NCBI GenBank assembly: GCA_016714935.1
Contig: JADKBU010000011.1
Span: 98,906-162,905 of the forward strand
Reading direction: 5' to 3'
DNA: 64,000 bases
DNA from: Candidatus Accumulibacter propinquus
Lineage (GTDB): Bacteria; Pseudomonadota; Gammaproteobacteria; Burkholderiales; Rhodocyclaceae
Shown here: positions 52,708 to 61,567 of the stretch, piece by piece
Layout of the letters: every line of letters starts with the position of its first letter
How positions within the stretch are numbered: the stretch's first letter is position 1
The notes under the pieces: generated by a model
Seen by the model: the letters and a program-made list of their open reading frames with translations, nothing else
The model's database searches: none
Told to the model about the DNA's origin: nothing
Position numbers and translations under genes: made by a program

Positions 52708-54546
52708 ATGCAGAAGATCGAAGCGGTCAATGATTTCGTCGTCAAGTTCGCCAACATCAACGGCTCGGGCTCGGCTTCAGCCAACGAACTGTTCGCGCGC
52801 GCCATCCTGCGCATGGGGGTGCCGGTCTCACCGCGCAACATCTTCCCGTCCAACATCCAGGGGCTGCCGACCTGGTTCGAGGTGCGCGTCACCGAGCACG
52901 GTTATCTCGGCCGACGCGGCGGCGTGGACATGATGGTGGCGATGAATCCCCAGACCTGGGATCAGGATGTCCGCGAAATCGACCCCGGCGGCTACCTTTT
53001 CTACGACAGTTCCAAGCCGCTGCCGCGCGCGAAATTCCGCGACGATATCCACGTCCTCGGCATGCCGCTGACCGAGATCTGCAACGACCACTACAGCGAC
53101 TCGCGGCAACGCCAGTTATTCAAGAACATCATCTACGTCGGCGCGTTGACGACCCTCCTCGACATCGACCCGGCCGAAATCGAGAAACTCTTCAGCGAGC
53201 AATACCAGGGCAAGGAGAAACTGTTCGACTCCAACGTCCAGGCGCTCAATCTCGGACGCGAGTTCGCGCGTGCGCACCTCAAGCCGATCGCGCTCAAGGT
53301 CGAGCGCCGCGACCGCGTCGGCGACCGCATCTTCGTCGACGGCAATACCGCTGCGGCGCTGGGCTGCGTCTATGGTGGCGCCTCGGTTTGCGCGTGGTAT
53401 CCGATCACCCCGTCCTCGTCGGTGGCGGAAGCCTTTCAGCGCTTCGCGCAGAAGTTGCGCATCGACCCGGTCACCGGAGCGCGGCGCTATTCGATCGTCC
53501 AGGCCGAAGACGAACTGGCCTCGATCGGCATGGTCATCGGCGCCGGCTGGAACGGCGCGCGCGCCTTCACCGCCACGTCCGGTCCGGGCATCTCGCTGAT
53601 GTCCGAGTTCATCGGGCTGGCCTACTTTGCGGAGATCCCGGCGGTGCTGATCAACGTCCAGCGCGGCGGGCCATCGACCGGCATGCCGACGCGTACGCAA
53701 CAGGCCGATGTACTCGCCTGCGCCTACGCCTCGCACGGCGATACCAAACATGTGCTGCTCTTTCCCGAAGACCCCTACGAATGCTTCGAGATGTCGGCAC
53801 AGGCCCTCGACCTCGCCGAGCGCCTGCAGACCCCGGTGTTCGTCATGACCGACCTCGACATCGGCATGAACCAGCGCCTGTGTCGCCCCTTCGCCTGGGA
53901 CGACCAGCGCGAGTACGACCGCGGCAAGGTGATGACCCGTGAAGCCCTTGACGCCGGTGCCGATTTCGGCCGTTACCTCGACGTCGACGGCGACGGCATC
54001 CCCTTCCGCACCTATCCGGGCACGCATCCGACCAAGGGCGGCTACTTCACCCGCGGCACGACCAAGAACGCCTATGCCGGTTACTCCGAAGCCGGCGCCG
54101 ACTACATCTACAACATGCAGCGGCTGCGGCAGAAGTTCGAGACCGCCAAGTCGCTGGTACCGATGCCGGTGCTGACGGCGGCCCGCTACCCGGCGCGTTT
54201 CGCCGCCATTTTCTATGGCTCGACGGGGCCGGCGATGCAGGAAGCCATCGACGCGCTCGCCGAACAGGGCATCTACATCAACGCCCTGCGCGTACGCGCT
54301 TTCCCTTTCCAGAACGAGATCGCCGACTTCATCGCCTCGCATTCGAAGGTCTTCGTGCTCGAACAGAACTTCGATGGCCAACTGACCACGCTGTTGGTCA
54401 ACGAAGCCGGCGTGAATCCGGCGAGCCTGATCCCGGTACTGCATTACGACGGTACGCCGATCACCGCGCGCTTCATCACCCAGGAGATCGCCGAACGCGT
54501 TTCACGCCTGAACGTGCGCCCGCTCCGCGAACACATGGTGGCCTGA
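52708..54546 (+). CDS. korA: 2-oxoacid:acceptor oxidoreductase, fused gamma-alpha subunit (KorA)
   Basis: A 612-aa protein with the gamma domain first (about residues 1-195, with VKFANINGSGSASANELFARA) and the pyrimidine-binding alpha domain after it (about 210-600, with AWYPITPSSSVAEAF and GPGISLMSEF). Together with KorB it cleaves a 2-oxoacid, probably 2-oxoglutarate, with CoA. A GAGGAG site precedes the ATG. It overlaps nothing and is followed after one base by korB. Substrate choice between 2-oxoglutarate and another oxoacid is from operon type, not from a residue I can point to. Confidence 0.85.
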   Translation: MQKIEAVNDFVVKFANINGSGSASANELFARAILRMGVPVSPRNIFPSNIQGLPTWFEVRVTEHGYLGRRGGVDMMVAMNPQTWDQDVREIDPGGYLFYDSSKPLPRAKFRDDIHVLGMPLTEICNDHYSDSRQRQLFKNIIYVGALTTLLDIDPAEIEKLFSEQYQGKEKLFDSNVQALNLGREFARAHLKPIALKVERRDRVGDRIFVDGNTAAALGCVYGGASVCAWYPITPSSSVAEAFQRFAQKLRIDPVTGARRYSIVQAEDELASIGMVIGAGWNGARAFTATSGPGISLMSEFIGLAYFAEIPAVLINVQRGGPSTGMPTRTQQADVLACAYASHGDTKHVLLFPEDPYECFEMSAQALDLAERLQTPVFVMTDLDIGMNQRLCRPFAWDDQREYDRGKVMTREALDAGADFGRYLDVDGDGIPFRTYPGTHPTKGGYFTRGTTKNAYAGYSEAGADYIYNMQRLRQKFETAKSLVPMPVLTAARYPARFAAIFYGSTGPAMQEAIDALAEQGIYINALRVRAFPFQNEIADFIASHSKVFVLEQNFDGQLTTLLVNEAGVNPASLIPVLHYDGTPITARFITQEIAERVSRLNVRPLREHMVA

Positions 54547-54547
54547 G

Positions 54548-55603
54548 ATGACTTACCTTGCCAAACCCAAGCTGCACCACCCCAGCCTCGCCAAGAACCG
54601 CGTCGGCTACACCCGTCGTGATTACGAAGGCCGGGTATCCACCCTGTGTGCCGGCTGCGGCCACGATTCGATCTCGGCGGCGATCATCCAGGCCTGCTGG
54701 GAACTCGACATCGAACCGCACCGCGTCGCCAAACTCTCGGGAATCGGCTGTTCGTCGAAGACGCCGGACTACTTTCTCGGCAACTCGCACGGCTTCAACA
54801 CCGTGCACGGCCGCATGCCCTCGGTGCTTACCGGCGCCTACCTCGCCAACCGGGAACTGATCTACCTTGGCGTCTCCGGCGACGGCGATTCGGCGTCGAT
54901 CGGCCTCGGCCAGTTTGCGCACGTGCTGCGCCGCGGCGTGAACATGACCTATCTGGTCGAGAACAACGGCGTCTATGGGCTCACCAAGGGCCAGTTCTCG
55001 GCCACCGCCGACAAGGGCTCGAAGTCCAAGAAGGGGCAAACCAACAACGACGCGCCGATCGACCTGGTGACCCTGGCGCTGGTCATGGGCGCCACCTTCG
55101 TTGCCCGCAGCTTCTCGGGCGACAAGACGCAACTGGTGCCGCTGATCCGGGCCGCGCTGGCGCATCAGGGGGCCGCGGTGATCGACGTGCTCTCGCCTTG
55201 CATCGCCTTCAACAACCACAGCGGCAGCACCAAGAGCTACGACTACGTCCGCGAGCACAACGAGGCGGTCAACCGCCTCGATTTCTTCCCGCAGCGCGAG
55301 GAAATCACCGCCGACTACGGCGCCGGCGAATTGATCGAGGTGCGCCAGCATGACGGCTCGCTGGTTCGCCTGCGCAAGCTGCACGCCGACTACGACCCCA
55401 CCGACCGCATCCGGGCGATGAGCTACGTCCAGGAGCACGCCGCACGCGGCGAAGTGGTCACCGGACTGCTCTACGTCGACGGCGAGGCCTGTGACCTGCA
55501 TGAACAACTGGGGACCGTCGAGACACCATTGAATACCCTCGGCGCCGCAGAATTGTGCCCGGGCTCGGCAGCCCTGGAAAAGATCAACGCCTCGCTGCGG
55601 TAG
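54548..55603 (+). CDS. korB: 2-oxoacid:acceptor oxidoreductase, TPP-binding beta subunit (KorB)
   Basis: The 351-aa subunit binds thiamine diphosphate: GVSGDGDSASIGLGQF followed about 28 residues later by the NNGVYGLTKGQ segment forms the TPP site, and CAGCGHDSISAA near the N-terminus is the usual family start with its cysteines. SGIGCSSKTPDYF is also conserved. It completes the korC-korA-korB operon. The 3' end faces the HlyD gene at 55627 with 23 bp between the stops. Confidence 0.88.
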   Translation: MTYLAKPKLHHPSLAKNRVGYTRRDYEGRVSTLCAGCGHDSISAAIIQACWELDIEPHRVAKLSGIGCSSKTPDYFLGNSHGFNTVHGRMPSVLTGAYLANRELIYLGVSGDGDSASIGLGQFAHVLRRGVNMTYLVENNGVYGLTKGQFSATADKGSKSKKGQTNNDAPIDLVTLALVMGATFVARSFSGDKTQLVPLIRAALAHQGAAVIDVLSPCIAFNNHSGSTKSYDYVREHNEAVNRLDFFPQREEITADYGAGELIEVRQHDGSLVRLRKLHADYDPTDRIRAMSYVQEHAARGEVVTGLLYVDGEACDLHEQLGTVETPLNTLGAAELCPGSAALEKINASLR

Positions 55604-55626
55604 TCCGCTGCCGTCCCTGTCGCCGA

Positions 55627-56517
55627 CTACATCGGCCTGCCTGGCGCCACTACCGGTGCCGGCTTGCGCTCCGGGCGTGCGACGCCCGGAGTGGCCAGAG
55701 CGGAACGGCCATTGACACCCGCAAGATTCGCCTTGCACTTGATGCCGCCCGGCAGCTTCATCCCCGGATTGACCATTTCGAGGCGAACGCCGAAAGTGCC
55801 GCTGGCGGCGTCGTGCACCCGGTCGATGACCTTCACCGTCGCCGTGTAGCGGCCACCGACCGGCGCCTCGGGCAACACCTCGGCGGTCTGGCCGAGAACC
55901 AGCTTGCCGAAGGCCTCGATCGGCATCAGCACCTCGACGAACAGCGTGCCGATGTCGGCCAGCCGCAGGATCGGTTTGCGCAGGTCGCGGTTGTCGGCCA
56001 GTTCCCCGGCGTTGAGCAGGCGGTCGACGACGACGCCATCGACCGGGCTCCTGATCGTGCGCAGGCGCAACTGCTCGGACAGGCGACGGAACTCGATCTC
56101 CGCGAGGCGACGGTCGTCCTTGGCCTCGATCAGTTCGGATTCGGCCAGCCGCTTTTCGGTCAGCGCCTCGTCGCGGTCGTGCAGCGAGATGAACGACTGT
56201 CCGGCCAGCTTCTCGCGCCGGTTGTACTTGGCGGTCGAGAACTCGACCCGGCTCTCGCCGGTCCTGATCCGGCCCTGCATCGTCGAGCGGTAACGCGCGG
56301 CTTCGGTCGCCGCGCGCTCGACTCCCGAATCGAGCGTCACCAGTACCTGTCCGGCCTTCACGCTATCGCCCCGGTCCACCCAGATCTTCTCGATCAGCCC
56401 CTCGCTGGCCGCGCGCACCTCGATCGTCCTGCTCGGTTCGATGATGCAGTCGAACTCTCCGGCAGATACCCCGCCGGAGAGCAGCGCCATCAGCAGCCAG
56501 CCTCTCCCCCTCGTCAT
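55627..56517 (-). CDS. HlyD-family periplasmic adaptor, last gene of the export-like cluster
   Basis: The 296-aa product has a short N-terminal signal or anchor (LLMALLSGGVSAG), a first lipoyl half (EGLIEKIWVDRGDSVKAGQVL), a helical hairpin (about residues 70-150), a second lipoyl half around SPVDGVVVDRLLNAGEL, and a barrel domain. It starts three bases after the SecA-like gene ends. The adaptor is shorter than the one at 60689-61567. No outer-membrane channel gene is present in the window, so the complex would need one from elsewhere. Confidence 0.85.
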   Translation of the reverse strand: MTRGRGWLLMALLSGGVSAGEFDCIIEPSRTIEVRAASEGLIEKIWVDRGDSVKAGQVLVTLDSGVERAATEAARYRSTMQGRIRTGESRVEFSTAKYNRREKLAGQSFISLHDRDEALTEKRLAESELIEAKDDRRLAEIEFRRLSEQLRLRTIRSPVDGVVVDRLLNAGELADNRDLRKPILRLADIGTLFVEVLMPIEAFGKLVLGQTAEVLPEAPVGGRYTATVKVIDRVHDAASGTFGVRLEMVNPGMKLPGGIKCKANLAGVNGRSALATPGVARPERKPAPVVAPGRPM

Positions 56518-56520
56518 CCC

Positions 56521-58530
56521 TCATTCCCCCCTTCCGGCAAACGCCAGCGATCTTTCGACCTGTTTGTCCATTTCCACCGTCTGTCGTCGAATTCGTGAAT
56601 TCTGCCGCTCGGCCGCGCGCTGCGCGAATCGCCGCAGCGAGATCCCGAGCGCTCCCGGCAGCAGCCCGTCGGGCGTGACGCGCGCGCGCAGCCAGCCGAG
56701 CAGCAGCGCAGCGTGCGCGACAAACAATTCGTCGTCGAGCGAGACGATCGCTTCGCACGATCCGGGATCCCCCTGACGGCCGGCGCGGCCAAAGAGCTGG
56801 CGGTCGATGCGGGCCGCGTCGTGGTATTCCGAGAGGATCACGTGCAGACCGCCGGCCTGCCGCACTGCCGTGCTGAGCACGATGTCGGTGCCACGGCCGG
56901 CCATGTTGGTGGCGACGGTGATCCGACCCGGCTGCCCGGCCTGCGCGATGATCGCGGCTTCGCCCGCGTCCTGGCGCGCATTGAGCACCGCGTGCGGCAA
57001 GCCTGCGGCGAGCAGCCGCTGACTGGCCAGCTCGGACGCCGCCACCGAACGGGTACCGATCAGCACCGCGCGCCCGTCGGCACGCATCGCGGCCGCGCGC
57101 TCGACCACCGCCGCCCAGCGCCGCTCGCTGTCGAGGAAGACGCGCTGCCCGAGGTCGCGGCGCCGTAGTGGCCGATGCGGCGGAATCGGCAGCACCTCCA
57201 GCGCATAGACCGAACACATTTCCGGCGCCACCTCGATGGCCGTGCCGGTCATCCCGGCCAGGCACAGGTAGCGGCGGAAGAAGCGCTGATAGGTGATGCG
57301 CGAAATGGTGTCGCGCCGCTTGCTGAGGGCCAGTCCTTCCTTGACTTCGATCATCTGCTGCAGGCCGCGCTCCCACGAGCGATCGGCCATCACCCGGCCG
57401 GTGTACTCATCGACGATCTGCAGCTTGCCGTCGACAATCAGGTAGTGCCGGTCGAGCTGGAACAGGTGCAACGCCGACAGGCCCTGCTCGACGAGTTCCT
57501 CGCGCGCGCGCGGAATGCGCCACAGTCCCGGCAGCCCGCGGGCGAACTCGGCAACCGTGACGCGACCGGCATCCGAAAGTTCGATGCTGCGCTCCTGGCG
57601 CCGCAGCAGGTAGTGCTGGTGGGAATCGAGGCTGGCGGCCAGCGCCAGTGCCTGCGCGTAGAGTTCGCGCCCCTGCGCGTCATCCACATCGCTGGAGATG
57701 ATCAGCGGCGTCCTGGCTTCGTCGATCAGCACGCTGTCGGCCTCGTCGACGATCGCGAAATACAGGCCGCGCAGAAGCAGTGGCGACCGCGCCGGGCTGC
57801 ACGCCCCGGCCAGCCAGTCATCGAGCACGGCGCAGGCACCACCCCTCGCCCGTTTCCGGGCCAGGCGATCGCGCAGATAGTCGAAGACCAGATCCTTGTT
57901 CACGCAGTAGGTCACGTCGCAGCCATAGGCCTGCACGCGCTGCGCAGGGGTTTGCTCGGGAACGATCAAGCCGACCCGCAGCGCGAAGAACTCATACACC
58001 GGGGCAAGATACGCGGCATCGCGGCTCGCCAGGTAGTCGTTCACCGTGATCACATGGACCGGCGCGCCGGCGAGCGCCACGGTCACCGCCGGTAGTACCG
58101 CGGTCAGCGTCTTGCCTTCGCCGGTCGGCATTTCCGCCAGCGCGCCGCGCAGCATGGCGTAGCCGCCCATCAGTTGCACCGGATAGTGACGCAGGCCGAG
58201 CAGTCGCGAACAGACTTCGCGGACCAGCGCGAAGCACTCGACGACCGGCGCGTCGGCCAGCCCCTGTACCTGCAGAGCGGTGCGTACGGCCGTCGCCCGG
58301 TCGCGCAGGTGTTCCGTCTCCAGCGCGCTCAGCTCGGCTGCGCGCGCTGCGACGCGTTCGGCAAACTGCTGCAGTCGCCGGCGGCGCAGCGGCGCGGCGC
58401 GCTGGGCCCAGCGACCACGCAGACGGCCGAGCAGGCGATCGAGGCGGCCGTCCTTGAGATCGCGACGCTCGGCGTAGAGGCTCGCGGCGAAGTCCCGCAC
58501 CCGCCAGCCCTCGAGCAACGCTCTAGACAT
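56521..58530 (-). CDS. Short SecA-like translocase ATPase
   Basis: A 669-aa relative of SecA with the full motor core. Walker A lies near residue 136 (MPTGEGKTLTAV), the DEAD-type segment IVDEADSVLIDEARTPLIIS near 266 carries the SecA signature, and motif VI reads GRAGRQGDPGS. SecA proper is about 900 aa; this one lacks the C-terminal linker and Zn-binding tail, as SecA2-type proteins do. Its start overlaps the M50/PqqD gene by eight bases. No SecY homologue is here. It may use the general SecYEG or act in a dedicated export route. Its gene company is unusual. Confidence 0.85.
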   Translation of the reverse strand: MSRALLEGWRVRDFAASLYAERRDLKDGRLDRLLGRLRGRWAQRAAPLRRRRLQQFAERVAARAAELSALETEHLRDRATAVRTALQVQGLADAPVVECFALVREVCSRLLGLRHYPVQLMGGYAMLRGALAEMPTGEGKTLTAVLPAVTVALAGAPVHVITVNDYLASRDAAYLAPVYEFFALRVGLIVPEQTPAQRVQAYGCDVTYCVNKDLVFDYLRDRLARKRARGGACAVLDDWLAGACSPARSPLLLRGLYFAIVDEADSVLIDEARTPLIISSDVDDAQGRELYAQALALAASLDSHQHYLLRRQERSIELSDAGRVTVAEFARGLPGLWRIPRAREELVEQGLSALHLFQLDRHYLIVDGKLQIVDEYTGRVMADRSWERGLQQMIEVKEGLALSKRRDTISRITYQRFFRRYLCLAGMTGTAIEVAPEMCSVYALEVLPIPPHRPLRRRDLGQRVFLDSERRWAAVVERAAAMRADGRAVLIGTRSVAASELASQRLLAAGLPHAVLNARQDAGEAAIIAQAGQPGRITVATNMAGRGTDIVLSTAVRQAGGLHVILSEYHDAARIDRQLFGRAGRQGDPGSCEAIVSLDDELFVAHAALLLGWLRARVTPDGLLPGALGISLRRFAQRAAERQNSRIRRQTVEMDKQVERSLAFAGRGE

Positions 58531-60670
58531 TGAAGCGTGCCAGGAAGAGTTGCCGCAGGCGGCGTCCCCACTGCGTGGCGAGCGGCTCGGCGTGATGGTG
58601 GAAACGCACGTAGGCCCGCGTTCCGATCTGCAAGGGACCGACTTCCGGGGGCAGTTCGAGGTCGAACTGGAACAGCCGCTGCAGCGACTTCAGTCCGTCG
58701 GGATCGCGCGGATCGGTGCCGTGCGGGCCGCCGCCGGCGAGCGACAGGGCCTTGCTCGGCAAGCGGTCGTGCGCGCCGGGGACTTCGCGATGAACGCGTG
58801 CCGGCCAGGTCTGCTCGATGCGGTCGACGATCTTGACCTCGACCGCGGCACGCCGCTCGCGCACCAGCGCGATGTCGTCCTGGGTGACCACCACCCGCAA
58901 CCAGCGCGGCGGTGTCGACAGAATATAGCCGAGCAGTTCGCCCTGCTTCACGAAGCGCTCCGGCAAATCCTGCGCCCGCGCCAGCTTGAGCACGCCGGGC
59001 ACGGCGGCGACCACCAACAGCGCGTCGAGTTTCTCTTCGGCACGCGCCAGCGCCACACGTTCCCGCTGCAGATCCTCCTGAATCGCCGCAGCCTGGACAC
59101 GCTCGCTGAACATCAGCGACGCGTACTGCACCTCGAACTGGCGCAGCCGCGCCCGGCTCTGCTCGACCTCGGCGCTGAGCGTCGGATCGACGGTGACCAG
59201 CAGCAGATCGCCGCTACCGACCGACGCCTCCGGGGGCACCAGCAGCCGCTCGACGAAGCCGTCGGCGGCGGCACGCACTTCGGCGTTCTCGGGTACCCAG
59301 ACGACGCCTTCGGCGTGTGTGCGCAGCGGCATCGGCACAGCCAGCACGAAGAGCAGGAACAGCGCCAGGGCGCCGAAGGTGAGCAACCGCGCACGCGTGC
59401 GGACGCGCTGCAGTTCGGGGCTCGACAGGACGTACGCCAGGCCTTTGCCGATCGGCAGCGCGAACATCGTGATCGCGGCCCAAAGGGCCAGGACGACGCC
59501 CACGACAAAGAACTCGCCGGCGATGAACAGCGTGATGGCGATCATCACCAGGGTGCGGTAGATGAATGAGGCAGCACCGTAGAAGACGAACCAGCGCCGT
59601 TCCCCGACGCTCGCCGGCGGCCGCTCGATGGATTTCAGGCCGAACAGGTAGCGTTTGGCGAGCCATTGCCAGTATTGGTTCGAGCGGTTGCCGAGGTTGG
59701 GAATCTCGATCAGGTCGGAGAGCACGTAGTAGCCATCGTAGCGCAGCAACGGATTGCCGTTGAACAACAGCGTCGACGCGCCGGCGACGAGCAGCACGTT
59801 GAAGGCGATCGAGCGCACCAGGCCGGGCTCGACGAGCACCCAGACGAACATCGCGATGCCGGCCACGAACAGTTCGACCAGGATGCCGGCGGCACCGACC
59901 AGCGCCCGGCTCCACTTGCTGCGAAAGGCGCCGGCGGCGGTCGCGTCGACGTAGGGAATCGGCGCCAGCACCAGCAGCATGATGCCCATCTCATGCACTT
60001 CGCCTTCGCCCGACTTGACCGCGTAGGCGTGGCCCAGTTCGTGCAAGGCCTTGAGCAGCGGATAGACCAGCCACAGCAGGACGAGGTTGCGGGTGGCCAG
60101 CACCTGGTCGCTGAGGTTGGCCGTCAGTTCGTGCCAGTGCAGCCCGGCCAGCAGCAGCGCCGGCAGCACGACCAGCAGCCACAGCGCGGGCCCGAGCGGA
60201 CCGAACAGGCCTTTGAGCAGCGGCCAGCTGCGGTCCAGGAAGTTGTCAGGGTCCCACAGCGGGATGCGGATCGACATCGGGTTGATGAAGCTCTGCCAGA
60301 GCTTCTGGCGTTTCTGCTTGCGACTGCGTTCGGCGAGTTCCTCGACGTCCGGTGGCAGATCGGCCTGCAGCAGATCGCCGGCGTGCAGTTGCGCCAGCAG
60401 CCGGATCACTTCGTCCTGGGTCGGCGCTGCGGCCCCGGCTGCCGCCGCCACCTCGTCCCAGATGGCAGCGAGCGTCCGCTCACCGTCCATCAACTGGATG
60501 ACGCGGTAGGCCGCCGGACTGAAACGGTGCAGCTTGCCCGCGGCGCTGTCGTGCAGCACATACCACGCCTGGCCGCGAAAGCGCTGACGCTGGATGCGGG
60601 CGTGCGCGCGCAGTTGCGGCCGCAACGCGGCGACGCGGTACCAGGAGGCGCTGAGAAAGGGGCCGGCCAT
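58523..60670 (-). CDS. PqqD-like / M50 peptidase / HlyD fusion membrane protein
   Basis: A 715-aa multidomain membrane protein. The N-terminal ~110 residues are PqqD-like (QRFRGQAWYVLHD, AYRVIQLMDGERTL), a domain that in other systems binds a peptide precursor. Then comes a site-2-type M50 protease with HELGHAYAVKSGEGEVHEMG (zinc His-His near residue 211) and NGNPLLRYDGYYVLSD, set among several membrane helices. The last ~250 residues are HlyD-like (VERLLVPPEASVGSGDLLLV, a coiled-coil stretch, then the barrel). PqqD+M50+HlyD fusions suggest recognition, processing and export of a peptide. 18 bp follow the preceding gene. Confidence 0.82.
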   Translation of the reverse strand: MAGPFLSASWYRVAALRPQLRAHARIQRQRFRGQAWYVLHDSAAGKLHRFSPAAYRVIQLMDGERTLAAIWDEVAAAAGAAAPTQDEVIRLLAQLHAGDLLQADLPPDVEELAERSRKQKRQKLWQSFINPMSIRIPLWDPDNFLDRSWPLLKGLFGPLGPALWLLVVLPALLLAGLHWHELTANLSDQVLATRNLVLLWLVYPLLKALHELGHAYAVKSGEGEVHEMGIMLLVLAPIPYVDATAAGAFRSKWSRALVGAAGILVELFVAGIAMFVWVLVEPGLVRSIAFNVLLVAGASTLLFNGNPLLRYDGYYVLSDLIEIPNLGNRSNQYWQWLAKRYLFGLKSIERPPASVGERRWFVFYGAASFIYRTLVMIAITLFIAGEFFVVGVVLALWAAITMFALPIGKGLAYVLSSPELQRVRTRARLLTFGALALFLLFVLAVPMPLRTHAEGVVWVPENAEVRAAADGFVERLLVPPEASVGSGDLLLVTVDPTLSAEVEQSRARLRQFEVQYASLMFSERVQAAAIQEDLQRERVALARAEEKLDALLVVAAVPGVLKLARAQDLPERFVKQGELLGYILSTPPRWLRVVVTQDDIALVRERRAAVEVKIVDRIEQTWPARVHREVPGAHDRLPSKALSLAGGGPHGTDPRDPDGLKSLQRLFQFDLELPPEVGPLQIGTRAYVRFHHHAEPLATQWGRRLRQLFLARFNV

Positions 60671-60688
60671 GCCGTCGCCGACTTCGAC

Positions 60689-61567
60689 CTACGGCAGCCA
60701 GGTCCAGATCTGCAGGCGCAGCCAGTCGCTCAGGCGGTGCGTCCAGATCCAGGCGTAGCTCTGCTCGCCGGCATTGATCTTGCCGACGCCTTCCATGCCC
60801 GGCCGCAACTTGAGGTCGCTACGGTCGAGCCGGGCTTCGACGCGAAAAACGTTCTTGCCGTCTTCGCTCTCGGCCATCGAAACGTTGCTCACTTCGAAGC
60901 CGACGGACTCGCCGGCGAGCCCGGCGAGCACCAGGCTGCCGCTCTGGCCGGCGCGAACATCGCGGATGTCGCGGTCTTCGACCTTGAGAATCACCCGATA
61001 GGCATCGAGCGGCGCAATCTCGAACAGCAGCTTGCCGTGCTCGACCGGCGAACCGAGCAGTTGGCTGAGGTCGCCCGAGACGACGATGCCGTCGAATGGC
61101 GCGACGATCCGTGCGCGCGACAATTTCTCTTCGACCAGCGCCAGTTGCGACTCGGCCTCGTGCACCTGCGCCAGCGCGACGTTGGCATTGGCCCGCTCGT
61201 GTCTGGCGAGCGCGTCACGGTAGCGGCCATCGTGCTGCCCGCGCTCGGACAGCCAGCGCTGACGCTCGACGAGCAGGTCACGGTCGTCGAGGGTGGCGAG
61301 GACTTGCCCTTTGCGGACGATAAAGCCGGCGCGTACCGGCGCTTCGCGCAGGAAGCCGTCGAACGGTGCGACGGCGGCGCGTTGCACCTCGCCTTCGACG
61401 ACCGCCCTGGCGCTGACGCGGTAGTCTCCGTCGAGGAAGAAGACCCCGAGCAGCAGCAGAATGACGAGCGCCAGCACGACGCGAAACCCTGGCCGCCGCG
61501 GGTCCCTGAGATGACGCCACCCGTCACGGCACTGGTCGACGAGGCGACCGGCGAACCAGCGGTGCAA
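60689..61567 (-). CDS. HlyD-family adaptor, C-terminal half of a GAF-HlyD protein (frameshift upstream)
   Basis: The 292-residue frame has an N-terminal membrane helix (FRVVLALVILLLLGVFFL), lipoyl halves around FDGFLREAPVRAGFIVRKGQ and FDGIVVSGDLSQL with a helical hairpin between them, and a barrel domain. It has no convincing start of its own: the codon at 61567 is a TTG inside LLGPLLESRIELHRW, which continues the GAF protein upstream after a one-base shift near 61605. The intact gene would encode a cytoplasmic GAF sensor fused to the adaptor. It is followed by the PqqD/M50/HlyD gene after 18 bp. Confidence 0.8.
   Translation of the reverse strand: MHRWFAGRLVDQCRDGWRHLRDPRRPGFRVVLALVILLLLGVFFLDGDYRVSARAVVEGEVQRAAVAPFDGFLREAPVRAGFIVRKGQVLATLDDRDLLVERQRWLSERGQHDGRYRDALARHERANANVALAQVHEAESQLALVEEKLSRARIVAPFDGIVVSGDLSQLLGSPVEHGKLLFEIAPLDAYRVILKVEDRDIRDVRAGQSGSLVLAGLAGESVGFEVSNVSMAESEDGKNVFRVEARLDRSDLKLRPGMEGVGKINAGEQSYAWIWTHRLSDWLRLQIWTWLP

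Noticed and set aside
53116..54444. 442-codon open frame on the minus strand opposite korA
   Set aside because: Same reasoning: mirror of korA with no recognisable domain.
54476..55738. 420-codon open frame on the minus strand opposite korB
   Set aside because: It lies across korB, which has clear TPP motifs, and its translation is low-complexity Val/Gly/Arg-rich.
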